A DNA stretch of 64,000 bases, taken from the NCBI GenBank assembly GCA_024231975.1, contig JAAEQB010000108.1, positions 235,454 through 299,453 on the forward strand, read 5' to 3'. This DNA comes from Allobosea sp. (GTDB lineage: Bacteria; Pseudomonadota; Alphaproteobacteria; Rhizobiales; Beijerinckiaceae). The notes beneath the pieces are model-generated. The model saw only the letters and a program-made list of their open reading frames with translations, made no database searches and had not been told where the DNA came from. Position numbers and translations under genes: made by a program. Numbering within the stretch: position 1 is the stretch's first letter; each line of letters opens with the position of its first letter. This document shows positions 41,898 to 51,787 of this stretch, one piece after another.

Positions 41898-43976
41898 GTG
41901 CCTTACGCACTCGGAATCGACATCGGCGGAACCTTCACGGACATCGTGCTGTTCGACCCTGCGAACGGCCGGCAGTTCAACTGGAAGCAGCTCACCACGC
42001 CCGACGAGCCATCCGAGGGCGTGATCCGGGGAACCGCGACGCTGATCGAGCGCTCGGGGGTGAAGGCCGGCGAGATCAACCGGGTCGTCCATGCGACGAC
42101 GCTGTTCACCAACGCCATGATCGAGCGCAAGGGCGCCTCGACCGGGCTCATCACGACCGAAGGCTTCCGCGACGTGCTCGAGATCGGGCGCGAGCGGAAG
42201 TTCGAGCTCTATGACGTATTCATCGAGATGCCCGAGCCGCTGGTGCCGCGGCGGTTGCGTTTCGAGGTTGCCGAGCGGCTTTCGCCCAAGGGCGAGATCG
42301 TCACGCCGCTCGATCTCGACGGGCTCGCGAAAGCTGCCGACGCTCTGGTCGCCGAGGGCGTGCAGTCGATCGCCATCGTCTTCCTGCATGCCTATGCCAA
42401 CCCGGTACACGAGAAGCAGGCGGCGGACTTCGTCCGCAAGCGCCACCCGGGCGTGTTCGTCACCGCCTCCTGCGAGGTCGCGCCCGAGATCCGTGAGTTC
42501 GAACGCGCCTCGACCGCCGTCGCCAACGCCTATGTCAAGCCGCTGGCCGATGCCTATCTCGAGCGCCTCGCCGTCCGCCTGAAGGGGCTCGGCATCGAAG
42601 CCCCGCTTTTCCTGATGGTGTCGAGCGGCGGCCTGACCCATATCGACGAAGCCAAGCGCAATCCGATCCAGCTCTTGGAATCGGGGCCGGCAGCGGGCGC
42701 GCTCGCCGCCGCCTTCTTCGGCGAGCGCAGCGAAGCTGCGAACGTGCTCGCCTTTGACATGGGCGGCACCACGGCCAAGCTCAGCGTCGTCGACAATGGC
42801 GAACCGCTGGTGGCCTATTCGTTCGAGGCCGCCCGCACCAAGCGCTTCAAGGAAGGTTCGGGCCTGCCGATCAAAATCTCGACCATCGAGCTGATCGAGA
42901 TCGGCGCCGGCGGCGGCTCGATCGCGCATCTCGACGGCATGGGCCTGATGAAGGTCGGCCCCGAAAGCGCGAGCTCCAAGCCCGGCCCGGCCTGCTACGG
43001 TCTCGGCGGCGACAAGCCGACCGTCACCGACGCCAACCTCCTGCTCGGCTATCTCAACCCGGCCTTCTTCGCCGGCGGCACGATGGATATCGATGTCGGG
43101 CTGGCCGAGGGCGCTATGGGTGGTCTCGTCGAGGACACCAAGCTCCAGACCGTCGATCTCGCCTGGGGCATCCACAACATCGTCAACGAGAACATGGCGA
43201 GCGCAGCGCGCGTCCATATCGCCGAGCGCGGCAAGGACCTGCGCAAATATGCACTGGTCACCACCGGCGGCGGCGGTCCCCTCCATGGCTATCACGTCGC
43301 ACGCAAGCTGGGATTGACCCGGATGGTCTGCCCGCCCAGCGCCGGCGTGGCCTCGGCGCTTGGCCTGCTGATCGCCCCCGCCCGCGTCGACCGGGTCGCC
43401 ACCGTCGCCCGCCGCCTCGATGCCGTCGATTGGTCGGCGCTCGAGGCGCGCTTCAGGGAGCTGGAACAGGAAGCGGCTGATGTCGTTGCCCAGACCGGCA
43501 TCGGTCTCGACGGTCTTGTGCTCTCGCGCTTCGCCGACATGCGCTATGTCGGCCAGGGTTTCGAGCTCGTCATCGACATGCCTTCCGACAGCTTAGGCGG
43601 GTCGCCTTTCGAGACCGTGTTCGCGGCCTTCAGCGCGGCCTACCGCGACATCTTCGCGATCAACCCGCCGACCGGAGCCGCCGAGATCGTCAATATCCGC
43701 GTCGTCGCGAAGGCTTCCGTCGGCGATGTCGATCTCTCCACGGCCAAGACGGTCACGGCGCCCGGCTCCGCCCCGGCCACCCACCGCAAGGTCTACTTCC
43801 CGGAGAGCGACGGCTTCGTCGAGACGCCCGTCTACGGACGCCAGGCCCTGCCGGTCGGCCAGGTCTTCCAGGGACCGGCCGTGATCGAGGAGCCGGAATC
43901 GACCCTGATCGTCGGCCCGGCCGGCCGCTTCGCGGCCGAGGCCAACGGCAATATCACCGTCCATATCGCGGCGTGA
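41898..43976 (+). CDS. hyuA: ATP-dependent hydantoinase/oxoprolinase subunit A
   Basis: This 692-residue HyuA-family protein has the ASKHA-type nucleotide sites GIDIGGTFTDIVLFD at the start and FDMGGTTAKLSVVDNG mid-protein. It phosphorylates and opens a cyclic amide such as a hydantoin or 5-oxoproline, together with subunit B. GTG 41898 is the start. It is first in an operon with HyuB, aminotransferase, binding protein and CoxG-like genes. In acetone carboxylase relatives the same fold is used, but the companion gamma subunit is absent here. Confidence 0.88.
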   Translation: MPYALGIDIGGTFTDIVLFDPANGRQFNWKQLTTPDEPSEGVIRGTATLIERSGVKAGEINRVVHATTLFTNAMIERKGASTGLITTEGFRDVLEIGRERKFELYDVFIEMPEPLVPRRLRFEVAERLSPKGEIVTPLDLDGLAKAADALVAEGVQSIAIVFLHAYANPVHEKQAADFVRKRHPGVFVTASCEVAPEIREFERASTAVANAYVKPLADAYLERLAVRLKGLGIEAPLFLMVSSGGLTHIDEAKRNPIQLLESGPAAGALAAAFFGERSEAANVLAFDMGGTTAKLSVVDNGEPLVAYSFEAARTKRFKEGSGLPIKISTIELIEIGAGGGSIAHLDGMGLMKVGPESASSKPGPACYGLGGDKPTVTDANLLLGYLNPAFFAGGTMDIDVGLAEGAMGGLVEDTKLQTVDLAWGIHNIVNENMASAARVHIAERGKDLRKYALVTTGGGGPLHGYHVARKLGLTRMVCPPSAGVASALGLLIAPARVDRVATVARRLDAVDWSALEARFRELEQEAADVVAQTGIGLDGLVLSRFADMRYVGQGFELVIDMPSDSLGGSPFETVFAAFSAAYRDIFAINPPTGAAEIVNIRVVAKASVGDVDLSTAKTVTAPGSAPATHRKVYFPESDGFVETPVYGRQALPVGQVFQGPAVIEEPESTLIVGPAGRFAAEANGNITVHIAA

Positions 43977-43999
43977 TCCGTTCCAGAGGAGAGACCATC

Positions 44000-45652
44000 A
44001 TGACCCCCTCGACCTCCGCCCGCGCAAGCTTCGACGCCGTCACGCTAGAAGTCATCTGGACGCGGCTGGTGTCCGTCGTCGACGAGGCTGCCGCGGCCCT
44101 GGTCCGCACCTCGTTCTCGACCCTGGTGCGCGAATCCTACGACTTCTCCTGCATCGTCACCGATCGGCAAGGACGCTGCCTCGGCCAGGCAACGGACTCC
44201 ATTCCCTCCTTCATCGGCACGCTGCCGAAGACGGTCCGGCACTTCCTCGACCATTTCCCGGCCGAGACGCTGAAGCCCGGCGACGTGCTCATCACCAACG
44301 ATCCCTGGATGGGCACCGGCCACCTGCCCGACCTGACCGTCGCCAAGCCGCTGTTCCGGGACGGCAAGCTGATCGGCTTTGCCGCCTCGACCACGCACTC
44401 GCCGGACATGGGCGGGCGCACCGGCACAACCGACATCCGCGACGTCTTCGAAGAAGGCCTGCAGGTGCCGATGCTGAAGCTGATCGACGCCGGCAGGGTC
44501 GACCAGACCTTCATCGCCATGCTGCGCAAGAATGTGCGCGTTCCCGATCTCGTCGTCGGCGACCTCTTCGCCCAGGTCTCGGCGCTGGAGCTGGTCGAGC
44601 GCCGTCTCTTCGACTTGATGCGCGACTACGAGCTCGACGAGCTCGACAGCCTCGCCGACGAGATCCTGTCGCGCTCCGAAACGGCGATGCGCGCCGCGAT
44701 CCGGGCGTTTCCGGACGGCAGCTACGATTACACGCTGAACACCGACGGCCTGATCGAGCCCGTCACCATCCAGATCAAGGTCATCGTCGACGGCGATTCC
44801 GTCCTCGTCGACTATGCCGGCACCTCGCCGCAGGTCGATCGCGCGCTCAACGTCGCGCTCTGCTACACCTATGCGCAGACCGTCTACGGCCTGAAATGCA
44901 TCCTCGCCCCCGACCTGCCGAACAATGACGGCGCTCTCGCGCCGATCGAGGTCACGGCGCCGGAAGGCTCGATCCTCAACCATACCTATCCGGCCTCAGG
45001 CCAGACGCGCACGCTGGTCGGCCACTTCCTGCCCTTCGCCGTCTTCGGCGCTATGAGCGCGGCGACGCCGGAGCGCGTGGCCGCCGGACCGGGCTCGCCG
45101 CTGTGGAGCATGCAGGCCGCCGGCGTCGACGATCAGGGCCGCACCTACGTCAACAAGTTCTTCTTCAATGGCGGCACCGGTGGGACCTCGCGCCGCGACG
45201 GCTACAATGTGCTGAGCTGGCCCTCCAATATCTCCTGCGTGCCGATCGAGATGATGGAGCAGCAGTCCAATTTCCGCGTGCTGCACAAGCGGCTGCGGAT
45301 CGGCTCCTCGGGTGCGGGCCGCTATCGCGGCGGTCTCGGCCAGGAATGCCTGCTGGAGTACCAAGGCGAGCGGCCGGTCGTCGTCGGCTTTCATGCCGAG
45401 CGCACGCTCCACGCTCCGCCCGGCCTGTGCGGCGGCGAGGACGGCGTTCCCGGCGTCCTGGAAGTCAACGGCCATGCGCTGGAGCCGCATGAGCAGAAGG
45501 TGCAGCATGTCATCCGCCAGGGCGATCGCATCCATATGAAGACGCCTGGCGGTGCCGGCTTTGGCGCGAAGGCCGAACGCTCCGGCGAATCGATCGCGGC
45601 CGATGCGCGGCAGGGTTATGTGCCCGCGCCGGCTCGGCTCGCGGCGGAGTGA
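44000..45652 (+). CDS. hyuB: ATP-dependent hydantoinase/oxoprolinase subunit B
   Basis: This 550-residue HyuB-family protein begins FDAVTLEVIWTRLVSVVDEA after a short tail. It contains SFDYSCIV-like RESYDFSCIVTDRQG, GDVLITNDPWMGTGHLPD and GGAGFG near the end, which are family hallmarks. ATG 44000 has AGAGGAGA upstream, 23 nt after the HyuA stop. It forms the hydrolase complex with HyuA. Confidence 0.9.
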   Translation: MTPSTSARASFDAVTLEVIWTRLVSVVDEAAAALVRTSFSTLVRESYDFSCIVTDRQGRCLGQATDSIPSFIGTLPKTVRHFLDHFPAETLKPGDVLITNDPWMGTGHLPDLTVAKPLFRDGKLIGFAASTTHSPDMGGRTGTTDIRDVFEEGLQVPMLKLIDAGRVDQTFIAMLRKNVRVPDLVVGDLFAQVSALELVERRLFDLMRDYELDELDSLADEILSRSETAMRAAIRAFPDGSYDYTLNTDGLIEPVTIQIKVIVDGDSVLVDYAGTSPQVDRALNVALCYTYAQTVYGLKCILAPDLPNNDGALAPIEVTAPEGSILNHTYPASGQTRTLVGHFLPFAVFGAMSAATPERVAAGPGSPLWSMQAAGVDDQGRTYVNKFFFNGGTGGTSRRDGYNVLSWPSNISCVPIEMMEQQSNFRVLHKRLRIGSSGAGRYRGGLGQECLLEYQGERPVVVGFHAERTLHAPPGLCGGEDGVPGVLEVNGHALEPHEQKVQHVIRQGDRIHMKTPGGAGFGAKAERSGESIAADARQGYVPAPARLAAE

Positions 45653-45657
45653 GTACC

Positions 45658-46869
45658 ATGGCCGTCGCCTTTCGCCGCTCGCAGGCGTTGTCGCAGGTGT
45701 CGCCCTCCGAAACGATCGCGATCACGCAGAAGGCGCGTGATCTCAAGGCGGCTGGCCGGGACATCGTCGCACTCAGCGCCGGGCAGCCGGATTTCGACAC
45801 GCCCGACGCCATCAAGCAGGCGGCCCGTCGCGCCATCGAGCGCGGCGAGACGAAGTATCCGCCGGTCGCCGGCATTCCCGAATTGCGCGAGGCCGTCGTC
45901 CGCAAGTTCAAGCGCGAGAACGACCTTACATACAAGCCGAGCCAGACCATCGTTTCCACCGGAGGCAAGCAGGTCATCGCCAACGCCCTGATGGCGACGC
46001 TCGATCTCGGTGACGAGATCATCGTGCCGGTGCCGGGCTGGGTCTCCTACGAACAGCTCGCCGCCTATTGCGGGGCGAAGACGCTCTCCCTGCCTTGCCA
46101 TGAGGCCGACGGCTACAAGCTGCGGCCGGACGTGCTGGAGGCCGCAATCGGGCCGCGCACGCGTTGGTTCGTGTTCAACACGCCCTGCAATCCCTCCGGT
46201 GCGAGCTATTCGGAAGCCGAGCTGAAGGCGCTGACGGACGTCCTGCTGCGCCATCCGCAGGTCTGGATCCTGACCGACGACATGTATGAGCACCTGCTCT
46301 ATGACGGGCGCGCCTTCTTCACGCCTGCGCAGGTCGAGCCGCAGCTCCTCGACCGCACGCTGACGATGAACGGCGTCTCCAAGGCCTATGCGATGACGGG
46401 CTGGCGCATTGGCTACGGCGCCGGGCCCGAGCCGCTGATCAGGGCGATGGAGCTGCTGCAGATGCAGACCACTTCCGGCGCTTCGACCATCGCGCAATGG
46501 GCGGCGGTGGAGGCGCTCGACGGCTCGCAGAACATCGTCGCGGAACGGCGCGAAGTCTTCCAGCAGCGCCGCGACCTTGTCGTCTCCATGCTGAACCAGG
46601 CGCCGTTGCTCTCCTGCCCGCGGCCGGAGGGCGCGTTCTATGTCTACCCGTCCTGTGCGGAGGCCATCGGTAAGACGGCGCCGTCCGGGCGCAGCATCGA
46701 GACCGATCAGGATTTCGCGCTCGAGCTGCTCGATGCCGAGGGGGTCGCCGTCGTCCATGGCGGCGCCTTCGGGGCGGGACCGGCCATCCGCATCTCCTAC
46801 GCCGCCTCACAAGCCGCGCTGGAAGAGGGCTGCGCCCGCATCCAGCGCTTCTGTGCTGCCCTTCACTGA
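45658..46869 (+). CDS. Class I/II aminotransferase (AspC-like)
   Basis: This ~403-residue PLP enzyme carries SAGQPDFDTPDAIKQAA at the N-terminus, the NPCNPSG-like segment NTPCNPSGASYS and the PLP Lys in MNGVSKAYAMTGWRIGY. It moves an amino group between an amino acid and a keto acid. ATG 45658 with GGAG upstream is preferred; a GTG at 45649 overlaps the HyuB stop. In this operon it may process the amino acid released by ring opening (inference). Confidence 0.9.
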   Translation: MAVAFRRSQALSQVSPSETIAITQKARDLKAAGRDIVALSAGQPDFDTPDAIKQAARRAIERGETKYPPVAGIPELREAVVRKFKRENDLTYKPSQTIVSTGGKQVIANALMATLDLGDEIIVPVPGWVSYEQLAAYCGAKTLSLPCHEADGYKLRPDVLEAAIGPRTRWFVFNTPCNPSGASYSEAELKALTDVLLRHPQVWILTDDMYEHLLYDGRAFFTPAQVEPQLLDRTLTMNGVSKAYAMTGWRIGYGAGPEPLIRAMELLQMQTTSGASTIAQWAAVEALDGSQNIVAERREVFQQRRDLVVSMLNQAPLLSCPRPEGAFYVYPSCAEAIGKTAPSGRSIETDQDFALELLDAEGVAVVHGGAFGAGPAIRISYAASQAALEEGCARIQRFCAALH

Positions 46870-46885
46870 ACCCCGGAATCCAGCC

Positions 46886-47866
46886 ATGCCGAGCCGCTCC
46901 GCCTCACTGATCTCGCGCCGGGCGGCACTTGCCGCCATTGGAGGCGCCGCGCTGGCATCACCAGTGCGCGCGGCTTCGGATTGGCCCAGCAAGCCGATCA
47001 GGCTGGTGGTGCCTTTCCCCGCCGGCGGCTCGAACGACGTCGTCGCGCGCCTCCTCGGCGAAGCCTTGCACGACCCGCTCGGCGTGAATCTCGTCGTCGA
47101 GAACCTGGGCGGAGCCGGTGGCAATATTGGCGCCCAAGCCGTTGCCCGGGCCGAGCCGGACGGCCTGACCTTCCTGGTGACGACGCCAGGCCCGCTGGCA
47201 ATCAATCAGTTTCTCTACAAGTCGATGCCGTTCGAGCCGGCGAAGGCTTTCGCGCCGGTCGCCCTGCTCGCCACCATCCCCAGCGCCCTGATCGTCAACG
47301 ACAGCGTGCCGGCCAAGACGCTTCCGGAGCTGATCGCCTATCTCAAGGCCCATCCCGACAAGCTCAATTATGGCAGCTCGGGCATCGGCACGACCTCGCA
47401 TCTCTTCGCCGAGATGTTCAAGAAGGCGGCCGACGTCGAGATCAAGCACGTGCCCTATCGCGGCGGTGCGCCGATGGCGCAAGATCTGATCTCCAACCAG
47501 ATCCAGCTCGCCTTTCCCGCCGATTTCTCGCTCCTGCAGAACCAGAACCTGCGAGCGCTCGCCGTTACCTCGGCGCAGCGCGTGCCGTCGCTGCCCGAGG
47601 TTGCGACGATGCAGGAGACGGGACTGGCCGGCTTCGAGGCCGTGACCTGGTTCGCCCTGGCCGCGCCGAGCGCGACGCCGGCTGCGATTGTCGAGCGCAT
47701 GAACCGAGAAGTCGCCCACGCTCTCGCGCGGCCGGAGATGGCGACGAGGCTGGCTACCGTTGGCGCTTTCCCGGCAACGGGCTCGCCCAACGACCTCGCC
47801 AGCTTCGTGTCGTCGGAGCGCACGAAGTGGAAGAGCGTCATCGAGGCGGCATCGATCAGCCTGTGA
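46886..47866 (+). CDS. Bug-family (TctC) periplasmic binding protein
   Basis: This 326-residue binding protein has a twin-arginine signal (SLISRRAALAAIGGAALA) and Bug-fold blocks: KPIRLVVPFPAGGSNDVVAR, ENLGGAGGNIGA, NYGSSGIGTTSHL and VPYRGGAPMAQDL. Bug proteins bind carboxylates, with the ligand often held by two main-chain bridges. No TctA/TctB membrane genes are nearby, which is common for orphan Bug proteins. It sits in the hydantoinase operon and could sense or capture the substrate. Confidence 0.9.
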   Translation: MPSRSASLISRRAALAAIGGAALASPVRAASDWPSKPIRLVVPFPAGGSNDVVARLLGEALHDPLGVNLVVENLGGAGGNIGAQAVARAEPDGLTFLVTTPGPLAINQFLYKSMPFEPAKAFAPVALLATIPSALIVNDSVPAKTLPELIAYLKAHPDKLNYGSSGIGTTSHLFAEMFKKAADVEIKHVPYRGGAPMAQDLISNQIQLAFPADFSLLQNQNLRALAVTSAQRVPSLPEVATMQETGLAGFEAVTWFALAAPSATPAAIVERMNREVAHALARPEMATRLATVGAFPATGSPNDLASFVSSERTKWKSVIEAASISL

Positions 47867-47911
47867 CGGCCGCCGATCTGTAGCCGCCGGAAGCAAAGGT
47901 CAGGTGATACG

Positions 47912-48376
47912 ATGAACATGGATGGCGAGCAGCTCATCCCGGCCGATATCGAGACGGTCTGGCGCGGCCTCAACGATGAAGAGGTGCTCAAGGCGGCGAT
48001 CCCCGGTTGCGAGACGCTGACACGGACTTCGCCGACCGGATTCACCGCCGTCGTGGCGATCAAGATCGGCCCCGTGAAGGCGAGGTTTTCCGGGGAGGTC
48101 GAATTGAGCGACCTCGATCCGCCCAACGGATACCGACTGAGCGGCAAGGGAAGCGGTGGCATCGCCGGCTTCGCCCAGGGGGGAGCCACCGTCAGGCTGC
48201 ATCACGCCCACGAGGGAACCATGCTGGTCTACGCGGTCGACGCCCAGGTCGGCGGCAAGCTCGCCCAATTGGGTGCGCGCCTGATCGACGCCACGGCGCG
48301 CAAGCTGGCCGGCGAGTTCTTCCAGCGTTTCGCTGCGCGGCTTGCTCCGGAAACGATGGCCGAAGGAAACGCCTGA
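47912..48376 (+). CDS. CoxG-like SRPBCC protein
   Basis: This 154-residue START-fold protein of the CoxG (CO dehydrogenase subunit G) family shows IPADIETVWRGLNDEEVLKAAIPGCETL and VGGKLAQLGARLIDATARKLAGEFF. CoxG recruits Mo hydroxylases to the membrane in CO oxidisers, so it supports a link between the hydantoinase operon and the Mo hydroxylase subunits at 37-41 kb. It lacks the C-terminal membrane anchor seen in longer CoxG proteins. Confidence 0.87.
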   Translation: MNMDGEQLIPADIETVWRGLNDEEVLKAAIPGCETLTRTSPTGFTAVVAIKIGPVKARFSGEVELSDLDPPNGYRLSGKGSGGIAGFAQGGATVRLHHAHEGTMLVYAVDAQVGGKLAQLGARLIDATARKLAGEFFQRFAARLAPETMAEGNA

Positions 48377-48450
48377 GAACGCCGTCGGAAGGGTAGCCGC
48401 GACCGCTCGACAGCCCGGGCCGTGGCACGCGAGAAAGGCAGTCTGCAATA

Positions 48451-48480
48451 ATTTCGCACAATCGTGCGAAATGCTTGACA
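48451..48480. promoter_or_regulatory. Operator copy 5 with -35 element (amino acid importer operon)
   Basis: Reads ATTTCGCACA-AT-CGTGCGAAAT (48451-48472), with 9 of 10 arm positions paired. A TTGACA follows at 48475-48480. Here the operator lies upstream of the -35 element rather than over it, unlike copy 3. Confidence 0.78.
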
Positions 48481-48528
48481 GGCAATCTGGACTGTGAAGA
48501 AATCAAGCTGGCCAAAACGGTCAGGCAG

Positions 48529-49344
48529 ATGAGGGTGCTAGTGGAAGCTCTTCGGACAGAGAACCTGAAGAAGCGCTTCGGCGACGTCGAAGTGCTCAGG
48601 GGGATCGATCTTTCCGTCCGCCGGGGGGAAACCGTCGTCGTGCTCGGCGCCTCCGGCTCGGGCAAGTCGACGATGCTGCGCTGCCTGAACTTTCTGGAGA
48701 CACCGTCGGCGGGCAAAATCTATGTCGAGGGCAGGCTGATCGGCCGCCATGGCGGCGACAAGGTGTCCTACCCGGCGGCGGAACTGACCGACGTCCGCGC
48801 CAAGGCTGGCATGGTCTTCCAGCAGTTCAACCTGTTTCCGCATCTGACCGTCGAGCAGAACGTCACGCTGGGGCCGATGCGTGTGCGCAAGATGACGCCG
48901 GCCGAGGCCAAGGCCGTTGCGGCGCGCTGTCTCGACCGCGTTGGGCTCGCGCAGAAGGCGCAGAGCTATCCATCGCAGCTCTCGGGCGGCCAACAGCAGC
49001 GTGTCGCGATTGCGCGCGCCCTGGCGATGGAGCCCTCCGTCGTCCTGTTCGACGAGCCCACCTCGGCCCTCGATCCGGAACTTGTCGGCGAAGTCTTGCT
49101 GGCGATGCGCCAGCTCGCCGACGACGGCACCACGATGGTCGTCGTCACCCACGAGCTGGGCTTTGCCTACAACGTCGCCAACCGCGTGGTGTTTCTGCAC
49201 GAGGGGCGGATCCATGAGGAAGGACCGCCGCACGAGATCCTCGTGTCGCCGCGGACCGAACGCATGCGCGAATTCCTGAAGAGCCACTCGCTTTTCCGGA
49301 TTCCCGAACCCACCACCGGGCAGGAGGGCGCGGAGCGAGCATGA
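48529..49344 (+). CDS. Polar amino acid ABC transporter ATP-binding protein (GlnQ type)
   Basis: This 271-residue ATPase has Walker A GASGSGKST, the signature LSGGQQQR, Walker B VVLFDEPT and the switch His VVVTHELGFA. ATG 48529 is preferred; a TTG at 48475 would lie in the -35 box. It is the first gene of an importer operon with one binding protein and two permeases. The regulon context suggests that it imports the compound degraded by the surrounding enzymes or a breakdown product. Confidence 0.9.
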   Translation: MRVLVEALRTENLKKRFGDVEVLRGIDLSVRRGETVVVLGASGSGKSTMLRCLNFLETPSAGKIYVEGRLIGRHGGDKVSYPAAELTDVRAKAGMVFQQFNLFPHLTVEQNVTLGPMRVRKMTPAEAKAVAARCLDRVGLAQKAQSYPSQLSGGQQQRVAIARALAMEPSVVLFDEPTSALDPELVGEVLLAMRQLADDGTTMVVVTHELGFAYNVANRVVFLHEGRIHEEGPPHEILVSPRTERMREFLKSHSLFRIPEPTTGQEGAERA

Positions 49345-49426
49345 GCATGCGGCCGCCCCGGGCGGAGCCTCGGGAAGCCGGTCTTTCACGATGTATTTCG
49401 CCAACAAACAAAAAGAGGGGATCACG

Positions 49427-50287
49427 ATGAAACTGAAGTGGTTGTCCATGGGCCTGCTGGCCCTGTTCTGCAGCATGGCCGTCTCGGCCGTGTCGGCCCA
49501 GCCGGCATCGACCTGGGATCAGATCATGAGCAGCAAGAAGCTGCGCATCGGCTGTGCCTCCGCCGAGCCGTGGTGCTTCAAGGACGTCACCGGCAGCGAC
49601 AAACCCGGCGCCGTCAAGTCGGGCGACACCGTCTGGCGCGGCGTCTCGGTCGGCCTCGGCAAGGCTATTGCCGAGGCGATGGGCGTGGAGCTCGAGGTCG
49701 TCGAGACGACCTGGGGCAACGCAGTCGCGGCGCTGCAGGCAGGCCAGTTCGACTTCATGTTCGTGCTGGATGCCACGCCGCAGCGCGCGCTCGCTGTTGA
49801 CTTCGTTGGCCCGATGCTCTGGTACCCCGTTGCCCTGCTGGTCAAGGACGATTTCAAGCCAACGACCTGGGCTGAAATGAACGATCCGAAGTATCAGTTC
49901 GGCGCCCCGATCGGGACCACTTTCGTGGCTGCGCTCCAGAAGTATGTGCCGAAGGCCCAAATCCGGACCTTCCAGGCGACAAACGACGTCATCGCCGCCT
50001 TCCAGGCCGGCCGCATCGACGGCGTAACCGGAACGGGCCCCAACGCCGATGTCGCGCGGTTGCGCCTGGGAATGGGTAAGACGATCGTGCCGATGCCGGC
50101 CGTGGCGCTTTCTACCGGCGGCGCCGTCCGCAAGGAGCAGGACCGGCGCTGGCGCGACTATCTCCAGACGGTGGTCAGCTACTTCTACGAGACGGGCAAG
50201 ACGCAGGAATTCTACGAGCAGTTCCTTGCCTATCGCGGGCTCGATCCCAAGACCGCGATCTCGACCCGGCGCGAAGACTGGAAATGA
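49427..50287 (+). CDS. Polar amino acid ABC transporter substrate-binding protein
   Basis: This 286-residue SBP_bac_3-type protein begins MKLKWLSMGLLALFCSMAVS with a signal peptide cleaved near VSAQP. The lobe pattern (KKLRIGCASAEPWCF, VETTWGNAVAALQAGQFDFMF, GAPIGTTFVAALQKYVP) is that of amino acid/opine binders. ATG 49427 follows AGAGGGG; an upstream ATG at 49391 lacks a ribosome site. The ligand is unknown. Confidence 0.9.
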   Translation: MKLKWLSMGLLALFCSMAVSAVSAQPASTWDQIMSSKKLRIGCASAEPWCFKDVTGSDKPGAVKSGDTVWRGVSVGLGKAIAEAMGVELEVVETTWGNAVAALQAGQFDFMFVLDATPQRALAVDFVGPMLWYPVALLVKDDFKPTTWAEMNDPKYQFGAPIGTTFVAALQKYVPKAQIRTFQATNDVIAAFQAGRIDGVTGTGPNADVARLRLGMGKTIVPMPAVALSTGGAVRKEQDRRWRDYLQTVVSYFYETGKTQEFYEQFLAYRGLDPKTAISTRREDWK

Positions 50288-50338
50288 CGCCGCGACGGGG
50301 CGCCCGAGGGCGCCCCTCTCACGGAGTGGAGCGGTCGT

Positions 50339-51016
50339 ATGCAATACAGCTGGGATTTCCAGGCCGTCTGGCGCCATGCGGACGTTCTGCTCGACGGGGT
50401 CGTCGGAACGCTCGTGCTGACGGCTTCGGCGTTGATCCTCGCGCTGCCGCTCGGCTTCGTGCTGGCGGCGATGCGGATGGCGCCGCTGCGGGTGCTGTCA
50501 GTGCCTGCCGTGCTCTATATCGACCTGTTCCGCACCTCGCCGGCCCTGGTGTTGGTCGTCTGGTTCTACTTCGCATTCCCCATTCTCATCGGCGTCAACA
50601 TGGACGCCTATGCCGCAGCCGTGCTGGCGATCGGTCTGCAGTCTGCGGCCTATATGGCGGAGGTCTTCCGCGGCGGCATGCAGTCGATCGGCAAAGGACA
50701 ATGGGAGGCAGCGCGCGCCATCGGGCTCGGCACCTCCGACACAGTGCGCTTCGTCATCCTGCCCCAGGCGGTGAGGCGGATGGTGCCGGTCTTCATGATC
50801 CGCTTCGCGGAGCTGATCAAGGCGACGACGCTCGCCGCCTCGATCGCCTATGGCGAGACCGTCTATCGCGCCTCCGAACTGTCGGCCCAGACCTACCGCC
50901 CGCTGGAAGTGTTCACGACCGTCGCCGGGATCTTCTTCGTCATCATCTTCGGAATCGGTCAGGTCGCGAACTGGCTGGAACGCCGCTACCTGCCGGAGAA
51001 GGCAGCTGCCCGATGA
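50339..51016 (+). CDS. Polar amino acid ABC transporter permease 1
   Basis: This 225-residue HisM/GltJ-type permease has about five membrane helices. The EAA loop that meets the ATPase reads GKGQWEAARAIGLGTSDTVRF. It overlaps the second permease by 4 nt (ATGA). The pair should form the transmembrane heterodimer. Confidence 0.92.
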   Translation: MQYSWDFQAVWRHADVLLDGVVGTLVLTASALILALPLGFVLAAMRMAPLRVLSVPAVLYIDLFRTSPALVLVVWFYFAFPILIGVNMDAYAAAVLAIGLQSAAYMAEVFRGGMQSIGKGQWEAARAIGLGTSDTVRFVILPQAVRRMVPVFMIRFAELIKATTLAASIAYGETVYRASELSAQTYRPLEVFTTVAGIFFVIIFGIGQVANWLERRYLPEKAAAR

Positions 51017-51678
51017 CCTATCATTGGAATTTCTCGTCGATCGTCCAGTATCGCCAACTGCTTTACCAGGGCCTTCTCGGAACGTTGCAGCTCGGCTCGG
51101 CCTCGTTAGCGAGCGCCCTGCTGATCGGCATCGTGATCGGGTTGCTGCGGACCTCCCAGCCACTGGCCGGGCGCCTTTTCGGCGGCATCTATGTCGGCTT
51201 CTTCCGCAACATTCCGTTCCTGGTGCAGCTCTTCTGGTTCTTCTACGCCATTCCGGTGATCACCGGTGTCCAGGCGAAGCCGTTCTTTGCCGCCTGGATC
51301 TCGCTCAGCCTCTATGGCGGCGCCTATTTCGGTGAGATTTACCGCGCCGGTATCCAATCCGTCGAGAAGGGGCAATGGGAGGCGGCACGGGCGATCGGGC
51401 TGGGCTATCTCGGCATCATGCGCGACGTTGTCCTGCCCCAGGCGATCCGCCGCATGATCCCGCCGCTGACGACGCAGGCGATCGAACTGGTCAAGCTCAC
51501 GACAGTGGCTTCGACGATCGCCTATTTCGAACTGCTCTATTCCGCCAAGCTGGTCAGCGACCAGGAGCTGCGCCCGCTCGAGGCGTATACGGCCGTGGCT
51601 GTGATCCTGATCAGCCTGCTGCTGGTCCTGTCATTCATCGCCGCCCGCCTGGAGCGCCGGTTGCAGGCCGCGCAATGA
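51013..51678 (+). CDS. Polar amino acid ABC transporter permease 2
   Basis: This 221-residue permease is the partner of the previous gene. Its EAA loop reads EKGQWEAARAIGLGYLGIM, and LFWFFYAIPV lies in the membrane core. It ends the importer operon. A 109-nt gap follows before the quinone oxidoreductase, with no clear terminator, so readthrough is possible. Confidence 0.92.
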   Translation: MTYHWNFSSIVQYRQLLYQGLLGTLQLGSASLASALLIGIVIGLLRTSQPLAGRLFGGIYVGFFRNIPFLVQLFWFFYAIPVITGVQAKPFFAAWISLSLYGGAYFGEIYRAGIQSVEKGQWEAARAIGLGYLGIMRDVVLPQAIRRMIPPLTTQAIELVKLTTVASTIAYFELLYSAKLVSDQELRPLEAYTAVAVILISLLLVLSFIAARLERRLQAAQ

Positions 51679-51787
51679 GCCGCCGGGGGCGAGGTAGAAG
51701 ATCCGCGTCGAGGGCGCCGCTGGGCGTGGCGGACAGGAAACGACATGCATCCGCCGTTCAGTGGATGCCCGAGCAAAGGGAAGATCG

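Noticed and set aside
41898..45652. Acetone carboxylase alpha/beta subunits
   Set aside because: The third (gamma) subunit of acetone carboxylase is absent and an aminotransferase follows, so hydantoinase/oxoprolinase is the safer call.
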